Assembly: GCA_905221605.1 (NCBI GenBank) | Contig: CAJNDS010002616.1 | Coordinates: 205,336 to 269,335, forward strand | Direction: 5' to 3' | DNA from: Symbiodinium natans | Taxonomy: Eukaryota > Sar > Dinophyceae > Suessiales > Symbiodiniaceae | DNA length: 64,000 nucleotides | Shown here: piece after piece, positions 50,101 to 61,811 of the stretch | How positions within the stretch are numbered: the stretch's first letter is position 1 | Layout of the letters: each line of letters opens with the position of its first letter | The notes under the pieces: model-generated | Told to the model about the DNA's origin: nothing | Seen by the model: only the letters and a program-made list of their open reading frames with translations | Databases searched by the model: none | Program-made: the position numbers and the translations under genes

Positions 50101-52798
50101 CTAAGTGACTAAACCTTCGGGGCTATCTTTGGTTGTTTTTTGGGATTTGGAGTGTTAGGGTGTTGGGTTTAGGGATTTAGTATACGGGGGTTGTTAGGCC
50201 TCTCGGGTTGAGGGATGTATTTTGCGGGGTTGTTAGGTTTCTGGCTCCGATCCTGGCATGCGTCAAAGAACCGGAAGATCTGAGCGTTTGGGTGAGGTCC
50301 GCGCGTTCTTAGGCGTTGGGGTTTTGCGGTGTGTTAGGAGTTTAGGGTATCCAGGTTAGTTAGGCTTTAGGGGCTCATTAGAGGAGCACTCGTCTTGAGA
50401 ATATGAGGCAGATTGCTATGAAGATGAAAGACTAAGTGGCTAACCCCTCATCCCTAAACCCGATCAACCCTAATTGCAGGCCGCACCCAGACCCAAGTCT
50501 CCGAACCTTCCTACGTCCTGAACTCTCCAATACCCTCATGAACCTCATAACCCTCATAGGCCCCATCAACCAAAAACCCCGCAATCCCCACAAACCCTCT
50601 GAAGGCATCATGTACCCCAGGCCATAAGCCCAAAACCCATGAAAAGCCTAACACGGCCCGCTAGAGGGAGGTTGCAAGGCTGTTTTGGCTTAAGGGTTTA
50701 GGGTTCAGGGTTCAGGGTTCCTCCGCTTAAATTCAGGTTTAGGTTTAAGTTTAAGGTTTACGATATGGGGTCTGTGTGGGGATCAGAGGCCTAGAGCCTA
50801 GAAGCGTAGGACCCAGCACCCCCAGGACCCTCGAACCCTGGAACCCTGCAGGCCAGGGTGAACCCTAAACCCTAAACCCTAAACCCTATACCCTAAACCC
50901 TAAACCCTAAACCCTAAACCCTGAACCCTGAACCCTAAACCCTAAACCCTAAACCCTGAACCCTAAACCCTATATAGTAGGGGAAAGCTGAACCACCAAC
51001 CGCACTGCGCCTACCTACTCCTCGCACCGTAAGCTTTGAACTCCCTGGGGCCCTTGGAGAGACTCTGTGGGACTACACCCGCTTGGGGGTTTAGGGTTTA
51101 GGGCTGGTTCAGGGTTTAGGGTTTAGGGTTTAGGGTTTAGGGTTTAGGGTTTAGGGTTTAGGGTTCAAGATTTAGGGTTTACGGTTTAGGGTTTAGGGTG
51201 AGGCTCGGGAACCCCTGAGCCCCCCCAGAACGCTTCTGGCTTTGCTTCAGGCCAGCGTCGACAATGTCCTCGACCGCGCCGGGGAGGTTCGGGATGACCT
51301 GGCACTGCCACAGGCACAAAACAAAACTCAAAACACCCATCACCCATCGTGGGGTTTAGGGATTAGGGTTTAGGGTTTTTAGGGTTTAGTAGGGTTTAGG
51401 GTTTAGGGTTGAGGGTTTGGGGTTTAGGGTTCAGGGTTTAGGGTTAACTAGGGTTTAGGGGGGGGACCCACGTGCGGTTTAGGTTTTGTCTTTTATTTGG
51501 TTGAGGGTTGTTTGGGGTTTAGGGTGTTCTCGGGTAATTTAGGGACACTTGGTGTCAACGTTTTGGGTTCATAGGCATGCCCCGAGCCCACGCAAGGCCT
51601 CACAGGGACTTGGATCTCAGAATGCTCACAGAAGAGCAGGAACCTTGTTGAAACCTGAGCCCTAGGCCCTAAAACCCTAACAAAGCCCCAAAACAACCCA
51701 AATAAGCGAAAAAGCCCCAAGTAGGTCTCTGACCCCTAAAATCTTATTTAGTATCCCGCCAGCTTTCCGCCATGGTAGGCTCTTTGACTGCCAGTCCGGC
51801 CCGTACCCCCCCCCCCCCCCGAGGTAAAGATATTGTAGCTATGTAGAATCATACACTGTTGTAAAGATGTGTATATGTATAGATTGTTACATATCTGCAA
51901 GATACCACATGTAATGCAATATAAGAAATAGAACCCAACAAGACCGGTCCACCTTGGGCGGGCGCGGTGGCAGAGGTGGCGGGGACCTAAGCTGAGGCTC
52001 GGGGCTCCAGCCTTCAGTTCATTCAGCCTCAACCCTAAATCCTCTAGGGTTTAGGGTTTAGGGTTTTGGGTTTTGGGCTGCATCCTAGTCGCTGAGTACA
52101 CTGGGCCAACACCTTTCCAATGTTGTAGGATTCTGTATACCCCAAAAGGTTAAAGTACGGATAAGGGTTACCTACTCAGCTACTAAGTTACTAAGGCATT
52201 CAGGGTTTACGGAAACAAAAGGGGTCAGAGAACTCTCTCGGGTTTAGGGCTTAAGGCGGGTCACGCGTTCAGGTTTGAACGACCTCGGGCACCCCCCGCT
52301 CGGCCACCCAAACTGATATCAGCAGCCCACATGGTTTGCACTGCCAAGAGCCAGCCAAGTCAAATAGACATTGCTTAAGAACCCCGAAGAAATACAAATC
52401 TTCTTCCTTATCAAGGGTAATATAGGGATTATTACTTTTCTATTCTTTTGGGGTTCTTAAGCACTTTTGGGGTTCTTAAGCAAATAGTAGCATTGGGTTG
52501 GGAGAAGTTCCCTCCAAGGCGCACATTGAACAGCTTCTCCGGCTCCACTGGGATGTGGTGGAGGTGCATCAAGCGTCCTCAGAGGAGCGGCTAATGATGG
52601 GTGTGAGACCCTAAACCCTAAACCCTAAACCCTAAACCCTAAACCCTAAACCCGAAACCCCAAACCCTAAACCCTAAACCCTAAACCCTAACCCCCTAAA
52701 CCCTGATGCTCATGATGCTCGCCCGGGGCACCCCAGCAGTATGGGCATCATTACTGGCTCTTAGTTTCTCTGGTTCTCTGGGGTTCTGCGACGGGTAG
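44195..52798 (+). CDS. Gene 3, 3' part: small exons ending in a stop, product unknown
   Basis: Candidate exons: about 44204-44260, 44737-44801 (hydrophobic, SRILLFLLLLGAEDALLANK), 45019-45056 (VVRAQGWDFARS), 45575-45607 (FRCFGGLLSFG), 45734-45784 (LKESRSSFRAKGSKGLR), 46794-46865 (RGLESVRSCREISWTHCRKI...), 47024-47057, 47233-47253, 47579-47605, 48249-48311 (GHDQNQISTALHRNMTDDQL...), 48486-48544 (RQVAEERSCGLLLASSQSL), 48929-48971, 49081-49122 (DADELPSCRWSPGR), 51034-51088 (FELPGALGETLWDYTRLG), 51251-51313 (ASVDNVLDRAGEVRDDLALP...), 52273-52358, 52508-52600 (PSKAHIEQLLRLHWDVVEVH...) and 52737-52798, which ends in TAG at 52796-52798. In phase: 45575 to 45734, 46794 to 47579, 48249 to 49081, 51034 to 51251 and 52273 to 52798. 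Gaps between these sets suggest missed exons. Confidence 0.45.
44263..44372. mobile_element. Inverted-repeat element family G, copy 2
   Basis: ATGTGGATAGTTCTC at the left and complement at the right. It follows directly after a GT at 44261-44262 preceded by a candidate exon ending in ccacccgcag, the same position relative to the donor as in copy 1. Confidence 0.75.
47751..47858. mobile_element. Inverted-repeat element family A, copy 8
   Basis: ttgggatgttcccccttata and ggggaacatcccaa. Follows a candidate exon with a hydrophobic peptide (ASMIIVVACMK). Confidence 0.8.
49938..50044. mobile_element. Inverted-repeat element family B, copy 3
   Basis: ctactgtttgcataagaacc at the left and ggttcttaagcagatggtagc at the right. 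Confidence 0.8.
52369..52491. mobile_element. Inverted-repeat element family B, copy 4
   Basis: acattgcttaagaacc at the left and ggttcttaagcaaatagtagc at the right, with the right end partly duplicated. It fills most of the intron between exons 52273-52358 and 52508-52600; its terminal TAG could serve as the acceptor. Confidence 0.75.
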
Positions 52799-53440
52799 GA
52801 CCCTATAAGATTGTCCAAGATTGGGCTTCATGTCGGCTTCGTCTGCACGTTACTTGTTACTTGTCTTCGGATGCTTGGCGGACAGCGCCTTGTGGCGTCT
52901 TGGTGCTGCGGAGCGAAGCCAGAAACAAGAAGGGTGGGGTGATAAAGGGTTGGACCAGACCTTGGGGGTCCTTTAGGGGTTGTTTAGGGGCTACTTAGGA
53001 ATATGTACAGTTCGGAATTGCAGTATTGCTGTAACGGGCACTATTTCGGCATCATCGCTTGTCCTGCGATTTTTTCGGGTAAGTTCCATACACCTGCATG
53101 AATTCGAGGCAGTTAGCCAGTGAAGTCTTGTTTGCACCCTGGGCCTGGAAACTCGACGTGTCCATGAGGAAGCAGGTTTGCAAGAACTCTGGTATACCAT
53201 CAGAAACTGAGTCGTTTCAGCATGCTTCAGGCTTTAGCCCGCTCTAGCCGCCTACCTATGCTTACGCACGAACTGTTCCACAATCTGGTTGGGTGGGCAA
53301 CGGTCGAGATGCAAGGAAGCAAAGCAAGAGCTGCACATTGCAGAACGGCTCCCCCAAACTGCAATGAAAGGGCCATCCCAACGTGTAAGGAGATATGCTA
53401 CGGGAATGGGTTGAAGCGGGTGAGACAAAAGGAAAAAACA
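52799..53440. other. Intergenic stretch, no gene recognised
   Basis: No telomere-like tracts and no motif recognised; only short overlapping frames on both strands. Confidence 0.4.
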
Positions 53441-53444
53441 TCCA

Positions 53445-54069
53445 GTGACCATGGGACTTACACCGAAGGATGCCCGACAGATTAAGCTTAGATGTGACAT
53501 GAGGTATCAGTACTGTTTTTTGGACAACCAAATGAAAAATGAAGGGCGAGCAAGTGCTCGCAAAATACTTATAAGAGAAGAGACTGGAAATGAGTTCGGT
53601 CAGCTAGGTCAAAGTCAGAATTCTGAAGCAGACAACGCAAGCCTGCAGCATTTTGTTAAAGCTTTGAAATCCCCAACCCCAAGATCTCTGAGCCGGATTT
53701 TGAAAACAGCTTTGATGTGCATTTGTGTGTGTGTGTGTGTGTGTGCGTGTGTGTGCGTGCGCGAAGGTTCGTTTGTTTTCCCAGGCCTTTTGCCCATGGC
53801 TTCCTGTGTTTTCTGGCTTGTCATGTTCGCGGTTGAAGATTTTGGCTGCATCCGTTATTGTACTTTTGTTCTTTGGTGTCTGGTTTTGTTGCAGAAATTT
53901 TCGCAATAAACGAGAACCACCCAAGGTGCTTGTGGGTGTAGAGGCCGGTCGGCGTGTTGAGCGCGGTAGTGTGGAGACCGAGGATGAATCTAGTCGTGTG
54001 GAATTGTCCTCTCGCAATGGCGAAAGTGGCAGGGGAGCGGGCATAGGGCTCTCCTTGGGACCAAACTAA
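53445..54069 (+). CDS. Possible small membrane protein gene split by a (GT)n tract
   Basis: One + strand frame (53445-53909) runs into a GT microsatellite at about 53724-53762. After it, a second frame continues to 54069 with a good transmembrane-like segment (LKILAASVIVLLFFGVWFCC) followed by basic residues and a charged tail. A dinucleotide length change would join the frames. No family recognised, and an antisense 146-codon frame covers the same DNA, so this is weak. Confidence 0.25.
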
Positions 54070-54391
54070 CCCTGCAGTTGGGGGTAATTAATACACCCTT
54101 TACTATTGCACTTGATATTAAGGTACATGGACCATAACTCGTCTAGAGCCCATTTCGTCCCGAAGGTTTCTTGGCATTGCGAAACGGAATGTCTTTTGGG
54201 CCTTGAGCGAAATACGCAAGGGTCTCTCACCACAGAAGCCTAGTGCAGCGCGCGAATGCTACTTGTCGGCGACATTCCTTCTATTAAAAGAAAATGACCT
54301 AAGCTCTGCTTAAACATGTGTGTACTCGCAATGCTGCACTGCGGTCTGTAGCGACAAGTCTTCCCGGACTCTACATGGTCCACGTGGAAGC

Positions 54392-55368
54392 TCACCGGGT
54401 GACTTTGGGTGCATGAATATGGTCATGCCAGTATTCAAGGGCTGCATCAATATGCTGAGGGTCGACCTCCGGGAAATATAGGATAAGTTTCTCGCGGATT
54501 CCCGCCGCATCCTGCAACTCCGTGACTGCGACTTTGCCTTCTTCGTCCTCCTCAAGGAGCTTCACATCCTTGATTGCGATCATCCTGCCATTCACCCATC
54601 GAACTGCGCGGAGGCTAGTAAGGAATGGCGAAGCGTCAGGAAGGGTGCACACATCTCGCATGCCCTGATCCACTTGCTCTAAGCCACAAGTTGGGGGGTA
54701 GAAGAAGTCGAAGTAGCGTCGCCAGCCATCTACTTCAGCTGTCCTGCCCAAGGAGTCCGGTACCACAGGTCGAGGAGGGTCGCCTCTCCGGTGCTCTCGG
54801 CGTATGAGGCTCTCTCCAGGAGCCTTCACATAGCGGAATTCAAGGAAAGAGAGTCATTGAAGACGGACTCAAAACCTTCGTGGTCGCTGCCACTGATTCG
54901 AACAGCACTGCGAGATGGATAGCCGCAGCCAACTTCGACCAAATATCGGTCACCCTTTTCCTGGACATCGTGGACCACAATGACGATGTGGTTGCCAGGA
55001 TGAGTCACGGAACCTGGCACAACTTCGACCACATAGCCCAGCGCCTTCAACAAGTGAGCAGCAAAGGGTTGCTTCACAAAGCACAAGCCGCCCTGTCCTT
55101 TCAACATGGCTGCCTTGACCTCCTGTCCATTTGGTGGTTTACGATCAGCAGGAGTTGCAGCCAGAAGGTGCAGGTTGTGAAATGGCATGGCGCTGACAAC
55201 TCTTGTGATGGCATTCAGGGCCTCTATTCGCGATGCTGTCAGGTCAATGCCGTGGGTCACAGCGAAATCTTCCGCCTCTGTGGCTGATAGAAGGTCTACT
55301 CCCATGTCCCATGAAGGTGGCTCCATCTCGAGTGACTCAACGAGATGAGCCGGCGTTGCGCTTGACAC
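54392..55368 (-). CDS. Arylamine N-acetyltransferase-like protein (frameshifted)
   Basis: Family role (known): transfer of an acyl group from acyl-CoA to arylamines or hydrazines through a cysteine in a Cys-His-Asp triad. Seen, numbering from 55368: PFHNLHL at 62-68 (family usually PFENL), GQGGLCFVKQ with Cys96, an HIVIVV strand with His127, and RYLVEVGCGYPSR with Glu145 where Asp is usual. The C-terminal part has WRRYFDFFYPP, a short strand block and a terminal YFPEVDPQHIDAALEYWHDH helix. The frame breaks at about 54840-54850: frame 1 stops just after NDSLS (TGA at about 54826) and the continuation reads FLEFRYVKAPGESLIRREHR in another frame. One extra T in the TTT run there would join them. 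Total length near 290 residues is normal for the family. The frame opens with GTG at 55368; the first ATG in frame is at 55326. No intron signals inside. Pseudogene, sequencing error or an intron are all possible. Confidence 0.8.
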
Positions 55369-56352
55369 TTACAAGTAACAATTGCTCTGAGCCGAAACAT
55401 GCGAAACCGAAGAGTGCGCTTGGCAGGACAATGTGCAGAAGGTCGCAAGAAGTCTAGGACGGATAAACTCAGCGTCTCTGCGGGAGCCTGAGCCACCTAA
55501 GCATGTACTGCAACATTGCACGTACGAATGGGAGTCCTGGCAGTTGCAGATCCCAGTCGCTGCTGATGAGGAGGCGACCACAGAAAGCGGCTGGCATCTA
55601 TAGGAACCAAGGGAAACAGCATGCTGCGAGGTGTGAGCTGGGGAGCATGCTGCGGCTAAGCGCATGTGGGGGTTTCCGAAATTGGGGGGTACCTTGCTGG
55701 GGTCCATATTACAAGGGGATCCTACAATTTGGGGGCCGCTTATGTTCGTAACCCCCCCCCCCCCCAATGTTAGAAGGAGGAGGGGCTGCTGCAGGCTCTG
55801 CCTCTGATGAAGCGGCACAACCTCCCCCCAGCTTGCACTGTGCCAGATCAGGGCACTTATAGCTTCGGGCCACATTGGGCATGCAGCAAATCTTAGGAAA
55901 GCTCCGCCATCACTGCTGTCTAAGGCGTGAGCTCTGTTCATACTCACCCCTGCTTCTTAGAAGGAGGAGTAGTGGGGGTCCGCAGGTAGCGAAGTTGTAG
56001 AGCAGGCTCGGGTATAGCCGAGGCATCTTTTGGATGGCGTAGACTGGGCATTCTGGTATGGATTGTGGTGTGTCCACTCGTATACCCCTGACAGAACCTT
56101 TTGAAGGAGGGAAGGGACCATACTCAGGGCCCGTGAAACTACCCTTAGATCTGTCCTTAGAGCAGCACGTCGCTACCCCCCTACCCCTTGATCACCAGCA
56201 AGCCCCCCTAAAGCCCTAAAGCCTAGCCCCTACAACCCAACACCTAAACCCCAACAAGCCCCAAACCCTAAATCCTAGACCCTAAAACCCCAGAACCCCA
56301 AAGCCTAAATCCTAGACCCTAAATCCCCAGAACCCCACGGCCCTAGAACTTC
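55369..56352. other. Stretch upstream of the N-acetyltransferase frame
   Basis: Contains an inverted-repeat element (55663-55765) and, from about 56195, degenerate CCCTAAA-like sequence up to the satellite. A 192-codon minus-strand frame (55369-55947) runs through the inverted-repeat element and is not convincing. No promoter seen. Confidence 0.4.
55663..55765. mobile_element. Inverted-repeat element family H, copy 3
   Basis: catgtgggggtttccgaaat at the left and gcttatgttcgtaacccccc at the right. Confidence 0.6.
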
Positions 56353-56355
56353 CTA

Positions 56356-56591
56356 CTGTTGATGGACGAAATCCTGCATCACTTTTTTCACGCAGGTCAT
56401 CCCTTCCAAACCCTGAATCTTAACATTGCTGTCCTTGCAATGCTTTGAAAGTGCATGTGTGTGAATGACCGAAATCCTGCATCACCCATATGCGCGCGCA
56501 ACATTGAAATTCGAGGGGTGTGGGGAGCTCGATTACTAACCGTCGCGCGTGTGTAACGTAGGGGGTCATGCAAGATTTTGTCCATCCACAG
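56356..56591. mobile_element. 236-bp TIR element M, first of seven copies
   Basis: Terminal inverted repeats of about 27 bp with four mismatches: CTGTTGATGGACGAAAT at the left and the complement of ATTTTGTCCATCCACAG at the right. Other copies: 57135-57370, 57914-58149, 59239-59474, 60018-60253, 60797-61032, 61576-61811. Outer array edges show TA on both sides, as in Tc1/mariner-type insertions; inner copies are flanked by GA and TC. No coding capacity. Confidence 0.8.
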
Positions 56592-56768
56592 TCTCGGACA
56601 AGATAATTGACTGACTTGTTGGCACGAGTTGCCGCTGGAATAGCTTTTGGGAAGAATGTCGGAGAGTGGCCTTTGGGAAGAATGTGGGAGATGTACTTTT
56701 TGCAGCTTCAAGCCTAAGCTCTCCTCTTTCTCGAGTGTGGCCAAGCGCCAAAGAGCAGAAATGCCGCA

Positions 56769-57038
56769 TTTTTCAAGTTTCAAATTCGTTTCCGTAGTTT
56801 CAAATTAGTTTCAAATTAGTTTCAAAATCCAGTTGCAAAATCGCTGTTAAGGGGAAACTGCATTTTTCTACGCGCGGTTCAAAAAATACAGGAATCTCAG
56901 AGGTTCCTGGTTTTCAAAAAGCGCGGACAGAAATTGCAGTTCCCCCTTAACAGTGATTTTGCAACTGGATTTTGAAACTAATTTGAAACTGATTGAAAAT
57001 TAATTTGCAACTGCGGAAACAATTTGAAACTTGAAAAA
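56769..57038. repeat. 270-bp imperfect palindrome in each satellite spacer
   Basis: The left arm (tttttcaagtttcaaatt, then TTTCAAATTAG repeats, CAGTTGCAAAATCGCTGTTA) is matched by the reverse complement of the right arm. The centre, CAGGAATCTCAGAGGTTCCT, is itself palindromic. The structure recurs in every spacer at multiples of 779 bp and in the short unit. Confidence 0.85.
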
Positions 57039-58692
57039 TACCACATCCCGGACTTTCTGCCCCATCCTGGCCCCTCACATACGGCCCTCAGTTGACTTTG
57101 AGACAGAGTTTCCGAGAACTTGTCAGTCTCCAGACTGTTGATGGACGAAATCCTGCATCACTTTTTTCACGCAGGTCATCCCTTCCAAACCCTGAATCTT
57201 AACATTGCTGTCCTTGCAATGCTTTGAAAGTGCATGTGTGTGAATGACCGAAATCCTGCATCACCCATATGCGCGCGCAACATTGAAATTCGAGGGGTGT
57301 GGGGAGCTCGATTACTAACCGTCGCGCGTGTGTAACGTAGGGGGTCATGCAAGATTTTGTCCATCCACAGTCTCGGACAAGATAATTGACTGACTTGTTG
57401 GCACGAGTTGCCGCTGGAATAGCTTTTGGGAAGAATGTCGGAGAGTGGCCTTTGGGAAGAATGTGGGAGATGTACTTTTTGCAGCTTCAAGCCTAAGCTC
57501 TCCTCTTTCTCGAGTGTGGCCAAGCGCCAAAGAGCAGAAATGCCGCATTTTTCAAGTTTCAAATTCGTTTCCGTAGTTTCAAATTAGTTTCAAATTAGTT
57601 TCAAAATCCAGTTGCAAAATCGCTGTTAAGGGGAAACTGCATTTTTCTACGCGCGGTTCAAAAAATACAGGAATCTCAGAGGTTCCTGGTTTTCAAAAAG
57701 CGCGGACAGAAATTGCAGTTCCCCCTTAACAGTGATTTTGCAACTGGATTTTGAAACTAATTTGAAACTGATTGAAAATTAATTTGCAACTGCGGAAACA
57801 ATTTGAAACTTGAAAAATACCACATCCCGGACTTTCTGCCCCATCCTGGCCCCTCACATACGGCCCTCAGTTGACTTTGAGACAGAGTTTCCGAGAACTT
57901 GTCAGTCTCCAGACTGTTGATGGACGAAATCCTGCATCACTTTTTTCACGCAGGTCATCCCTTCCAAACCCTGAATCTTAACATTGCTGTCCTTGCAATG
58001 CTTTGAAAGTGCATGTGTGTGAATGACCGAAATCCTGCATCACCCATATGCGCGCGCAACATTGAAATTCGAGGGGTGTGGGGAGCTCGATTACTAACCG
58101 TCGCGCGTGTGTAACGTAGGGGGTCATGCAAGATTTTGTCCATCCACAGTCTCGGACAAGATAATTGACTGACTTGTTGGCACGAGTTGCCGCTGGAATA
58201 GCTTTTGGGAAGAATGTCGGAGAGTGGCCTTTGGGAAGAATGTGGGAGATGTACTTTTTGCAGCTTCAAGCCTAAGCTCTCCTCTTTCTCGAGTGTGGCC
58301 AAGCGCCAAAGAGCAGAAATGCCGCATTTTTCAAGTTTCAAATTCGTTTCCGTAGTTTCAAATTAGTTTCAAATTAGTTTCAAAATCCAGTTGCAAAATC
58401 GCTGTTAAGGGGAAACTGCATTTTTCTACGCGCGGTTCAAAAAATACAGGAATCTCAGAGGTTCCTGGTTTTCAAAAAGCGCGGACAGAAATTGCAGTTC
58501 CCCCTTAACAGTGATTTTGCAACTGGATTTTGAAACTAATTTGAAACTGATTGAAAATTAATTTGCAACTGCGGAAACAATTTGAAACTTGAAAAATACC
58601 ACATCCCGGACTTTCTGCCCCATCCTGGCCCCTCACATACGGCCCTCAGTTGACTTTGAGACAGAGTTTCCGAGAACTTGTCAGTCTCCAGA

Positions 58693-58695
58693 CAG
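58693..58695. other. Empty site with CAG scar in the short satellite unit
   Basis: Where other units carry the 236-bp M, this unit reads ctccaga-CAG-tctcgg. The missing 233 bp correspond to M except for its terminal CAG trinucleotide. Confidence 0.85.
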
Positions 58696-61600
58696 TCTCG
58701 GACAAGATAATTGACTGACTTGTTGGCACGAGTTGCCGCTGGAATAGCTTTTGGGAAGAATGTCGGAGAGTGGCCTTTGGGAAGAATGTGGGAGATGTAC
58801 TTTTTGCAGCTTCAAGCCTAAGCTCTCCTCTTTCTCGAGTGTGGCCAAGCGCCAAAGAGCAGAAATGCCGCATTTTTCAAGTTTCAAATTCGTTTCCGTA
58901 GTTTCAAATTAGTTTCAAATTAGTTTCAAAATCCAGTTGCAAAATCGCTGTTAAGGGGAAACTGCATTTTTCTACGCGCGGTTCAAAAAATACAGGAATC
59001 TCAGAGGTTCCTGGTTTTCAAAAAGCGCGGACAGAAATTGCAGTTCCCCCTTAACAGTGATTTTGCAACTGGATTTTGAAACTAATTTGAAACTGATTGA
59101 AAATTAATTTGCAACTGCGGAAACAATTTGAAACTTGAAAAATACCACATCCCGGACTTTCTGCCCCATCCTGGCCCCTCACATACGGCCCTCAGTTGAC
59201 TTTGAGACAGAGTTTCCGAGAACTTGTCAGTCTCCAGACTGTTGATGGACGAAATCCTGCATCACTTTTTTCACGCAGGTCATCCCTTCCAAACCCTGAA
59301 TCTTAACATTGCTGTCCTTGCAATGCTTTGAAAGTGCATGTGTGTGAATGACCGAAATCCTGCATCACCCATATGCGCGCGCAACATTGAAATTCGAGGG
59401 GTGTGGGGAGCTCGATTACTAACCGTCGCGCGTGTGTAACGTAGGGGGTCATGCAAGATTTTGTCCATCCACAGTCTCGGACAAGATAATTGACTGACTT
59501 GTTGGCACGAGTTGCCGCTGGAATAGCTTTTGGGAAGAATGTCGGAGAGTGGCCTTTGGGAAGAATGTGGGAGATGTACTTTTTGCAGCTTCAAGCCTAA
59601 GCTCTCCTCTTTCTCGAGTGTGGCCAAGCGCCAAAGAGCAGAAATGCCGCATTTTTCAAGTTTCAAATTCGTTTCCGTAGTTTCAAATTAGTTTCAAATT
59701 AGTTTCAAAATCCAGTTGCAAAATCGCTGTTAAGGGGAAACTGCATTTTTCTACGCGCGGTTCAAAAAATACAGGAATCTCAGAGGTTCCTGGTTTTCAA
59801 AAAGCGCGGACAGAAATTGCAGTTCCCCCTTAACAGTGATTTTGCAACTGGATTTTGAAACTAATTTGAAACTGATTGAAAATTAATTTGCAACTGCGGA
59901 AACAATTTGAAACTTGAAAAATACCACATCCCGGACTTTCTGCCCCATCCTGGCCCCTCACATACGGCCCTCAGTTGACTTTGAGACAGAGTTTCCGAGA
60001 ACTTGTCAGTCTCCAGACTGTTGATGGACGAAATCCTGCATCACTTTTTTCACGCAGGTCATCCCTTCCAAACCCTGAATCTTAACATTGCTGTCCTTGC
60101 AATGCTTTGAAAGTGCATGTGTGTGAATGACCGAAATCCTGCATCACCCATATGCGCGCGCAACATTGAAATTCGAGGGGTGTGGGGAGCTCGATTACTA
60201 ACCGTCGCGCGTGTGTAACGTAGGGGGTCATGCAAGATTTTGTCCATCCACAGTCTCGGACAAGATAATTGACTGACTTGTTGGCACGAGTTGCCGCTGG
60301 AATAGCTTTTGGGAAGAATGTCGGAGAGTGGCCTTTGGGAAGAATGTGGGAGATGTACTTTTTGCAGCTTCAAGCCTAAGCTCTCCTCTTTCTCGAGTGT
60401 GGCCAAGCGCCAAAGAGCAGAAATGCCGCATTTTTCAAGTTTCAAATTCGTTTCCGTAGTTTCAAATTAGTTTCAAATTAGTTTCAAAATCCAGTTGCAA
60501 AATCGCTGTTAAGGGGAAACTGCATTTTTCTACGCGCGGTTCAAAAAATACAGGAATCTCAGAGGTTCCTGGTTTTCAAAAAGCGCGGACAGAAATTGCA
60601 GTTCCCCCTTAACAGTGATTTTGCAACTGGATTTTGAAACTAATTTGAAACTGATTGAAAATTAATTTGCAACTGCGGAAACAATTTGAAACTTGAAAAA
60701 TACCACATCCCGGACTTTCTGCCCCATCCGGGCCCCTCACATACGGCCCTCAGTTGACTTTGAGACAGAGTTTCCGAGAACTTGTCAGTCTCCAGACTGT
60801 TGATGGACGAAATCCTGCATCACTTTTTTCACGCAGGTCATCCCTTCCAAACCCTGAATCTTAACATTGCTGTCCTTGCAATGCTTTGAAAGTGCATGTG
60901 TGTGAATGACCGAAATCCTGCATCACCCATATGCGCGCGCAACATTGAAATTCGAGGGGTGTGGGGAGCTCGATTACTAACCGTCGCGCGTGTGTAACGT
61001 AGGGGGTCATGCAAGATTTTGTCCATCCACAGTCTCGGACAAGATAATTGACTGACTTGTTGGCACGAGTTGCCGCTGGAATAGCTTTTGGGAAGAATGT
61101 CGGAGAGTGGCCTTTGGGAAGAATGTGGGAGATGTACTTTTTGCAGCTTCAAGCCTAAGCTCTCCTCTTTCTCGAGTGTGGCCAAGCGCCAAAGAGCAGA
61201 AATGCCGCATTTTTCAAGTTTCAAATTCGTTTCCGTAGTTTCAAATTAGTTTCAAATTAGTTTCAAAATCCAGTTGCAAAATCGCTGTTAAGGGGAAACT
61301 GCATTTTTCTACGCGCGGTTCAAAAAATACAGGAATCTCAGAGGTTCCTGGTTTTCAAAAAGCGCGGACAGAAATTGCAGTTCCCCCTTAACAGTGATTT
61401 TGCAACTGGATTTTGAAACTAATTTGAAACTGATTGAAAATTAATTTGCAACTGCGGAAACAATTTGAAACTTGAAAAATACCACATCCCGGACTTTCTG
61501 CCCCATCCGGGCCCCTCACATACGGCCCTCAGTTGACTTTGAGACAGAGTTTCCGAGAACTTGTCAGTCTCCAGACTGTTGATGGACGAAATCCTGCATC

Positions 61601-61811
61601 ACTTTTTTCACGCAGGTCATCCCTTCCAAACCCTGAATCTTAACATTGCTGTCCTTGCAATGCTTTGAAAGTGCATGTGTGTGAATGACCGAAATCCTGC
61701 ATCACCCATATGCGCGCGCAACATTGAAATTCGAGGGGTGTGGGGAGCTCGATTACTAACCGTCGCGCGTGTGTAACGTAGGGGGTCATGCAAGATTTTG
61801 TCCATCCACAG

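Larger units (their letters stand above)
56356..61811. repeat. 779-bp satellite array (seven TIR elements M alternating with seven spacers S)
   Basis: Order M-S-M-S-M-S-S-M-S-M-S-M-S-M. M is 236 bp and S 543 bp, period 779. By eye the only difference between full units is T to G in the ccatcc(t/g)ggcccc block in the last two spacers (near 60729 and 61508). The array starts and ends exactly at the outer ends of M copies, each flanked outside by TA (56354-56355 and 61812-61813). A 128-codon minus-strand frame repeated in each unit spans the S/M junction and is destroyed in the short unit, so I do not call it a gene. Confidence 0.95.

Noticed and set aside
51215-51330. Minus-strand exons in the spacers between tracts (e.g. 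CLWQCQVIPNLPGAVED; also 912-1000 and 1260-1410)
   Set aside because: I first read the spacers on the minus strand, but donors (GTTTAGGG, GTAAG), pyrimidine-rich acceptors and phase chains agree only on the + strand; short spacers are often open by chance.
55369-55947. 192-codon minus-strand frame upstream of the N-acetyltransferase
   Set aside because: It runs through an inverted-repeat element and poly-C and shows no family features.
56397-56783. A 128-residue protein repeated through the satellite
   Set aside because: It spans the junction of element M and spacer S, is lost in the short unit, has no family signature, and is preserved only because the units are near-identical.
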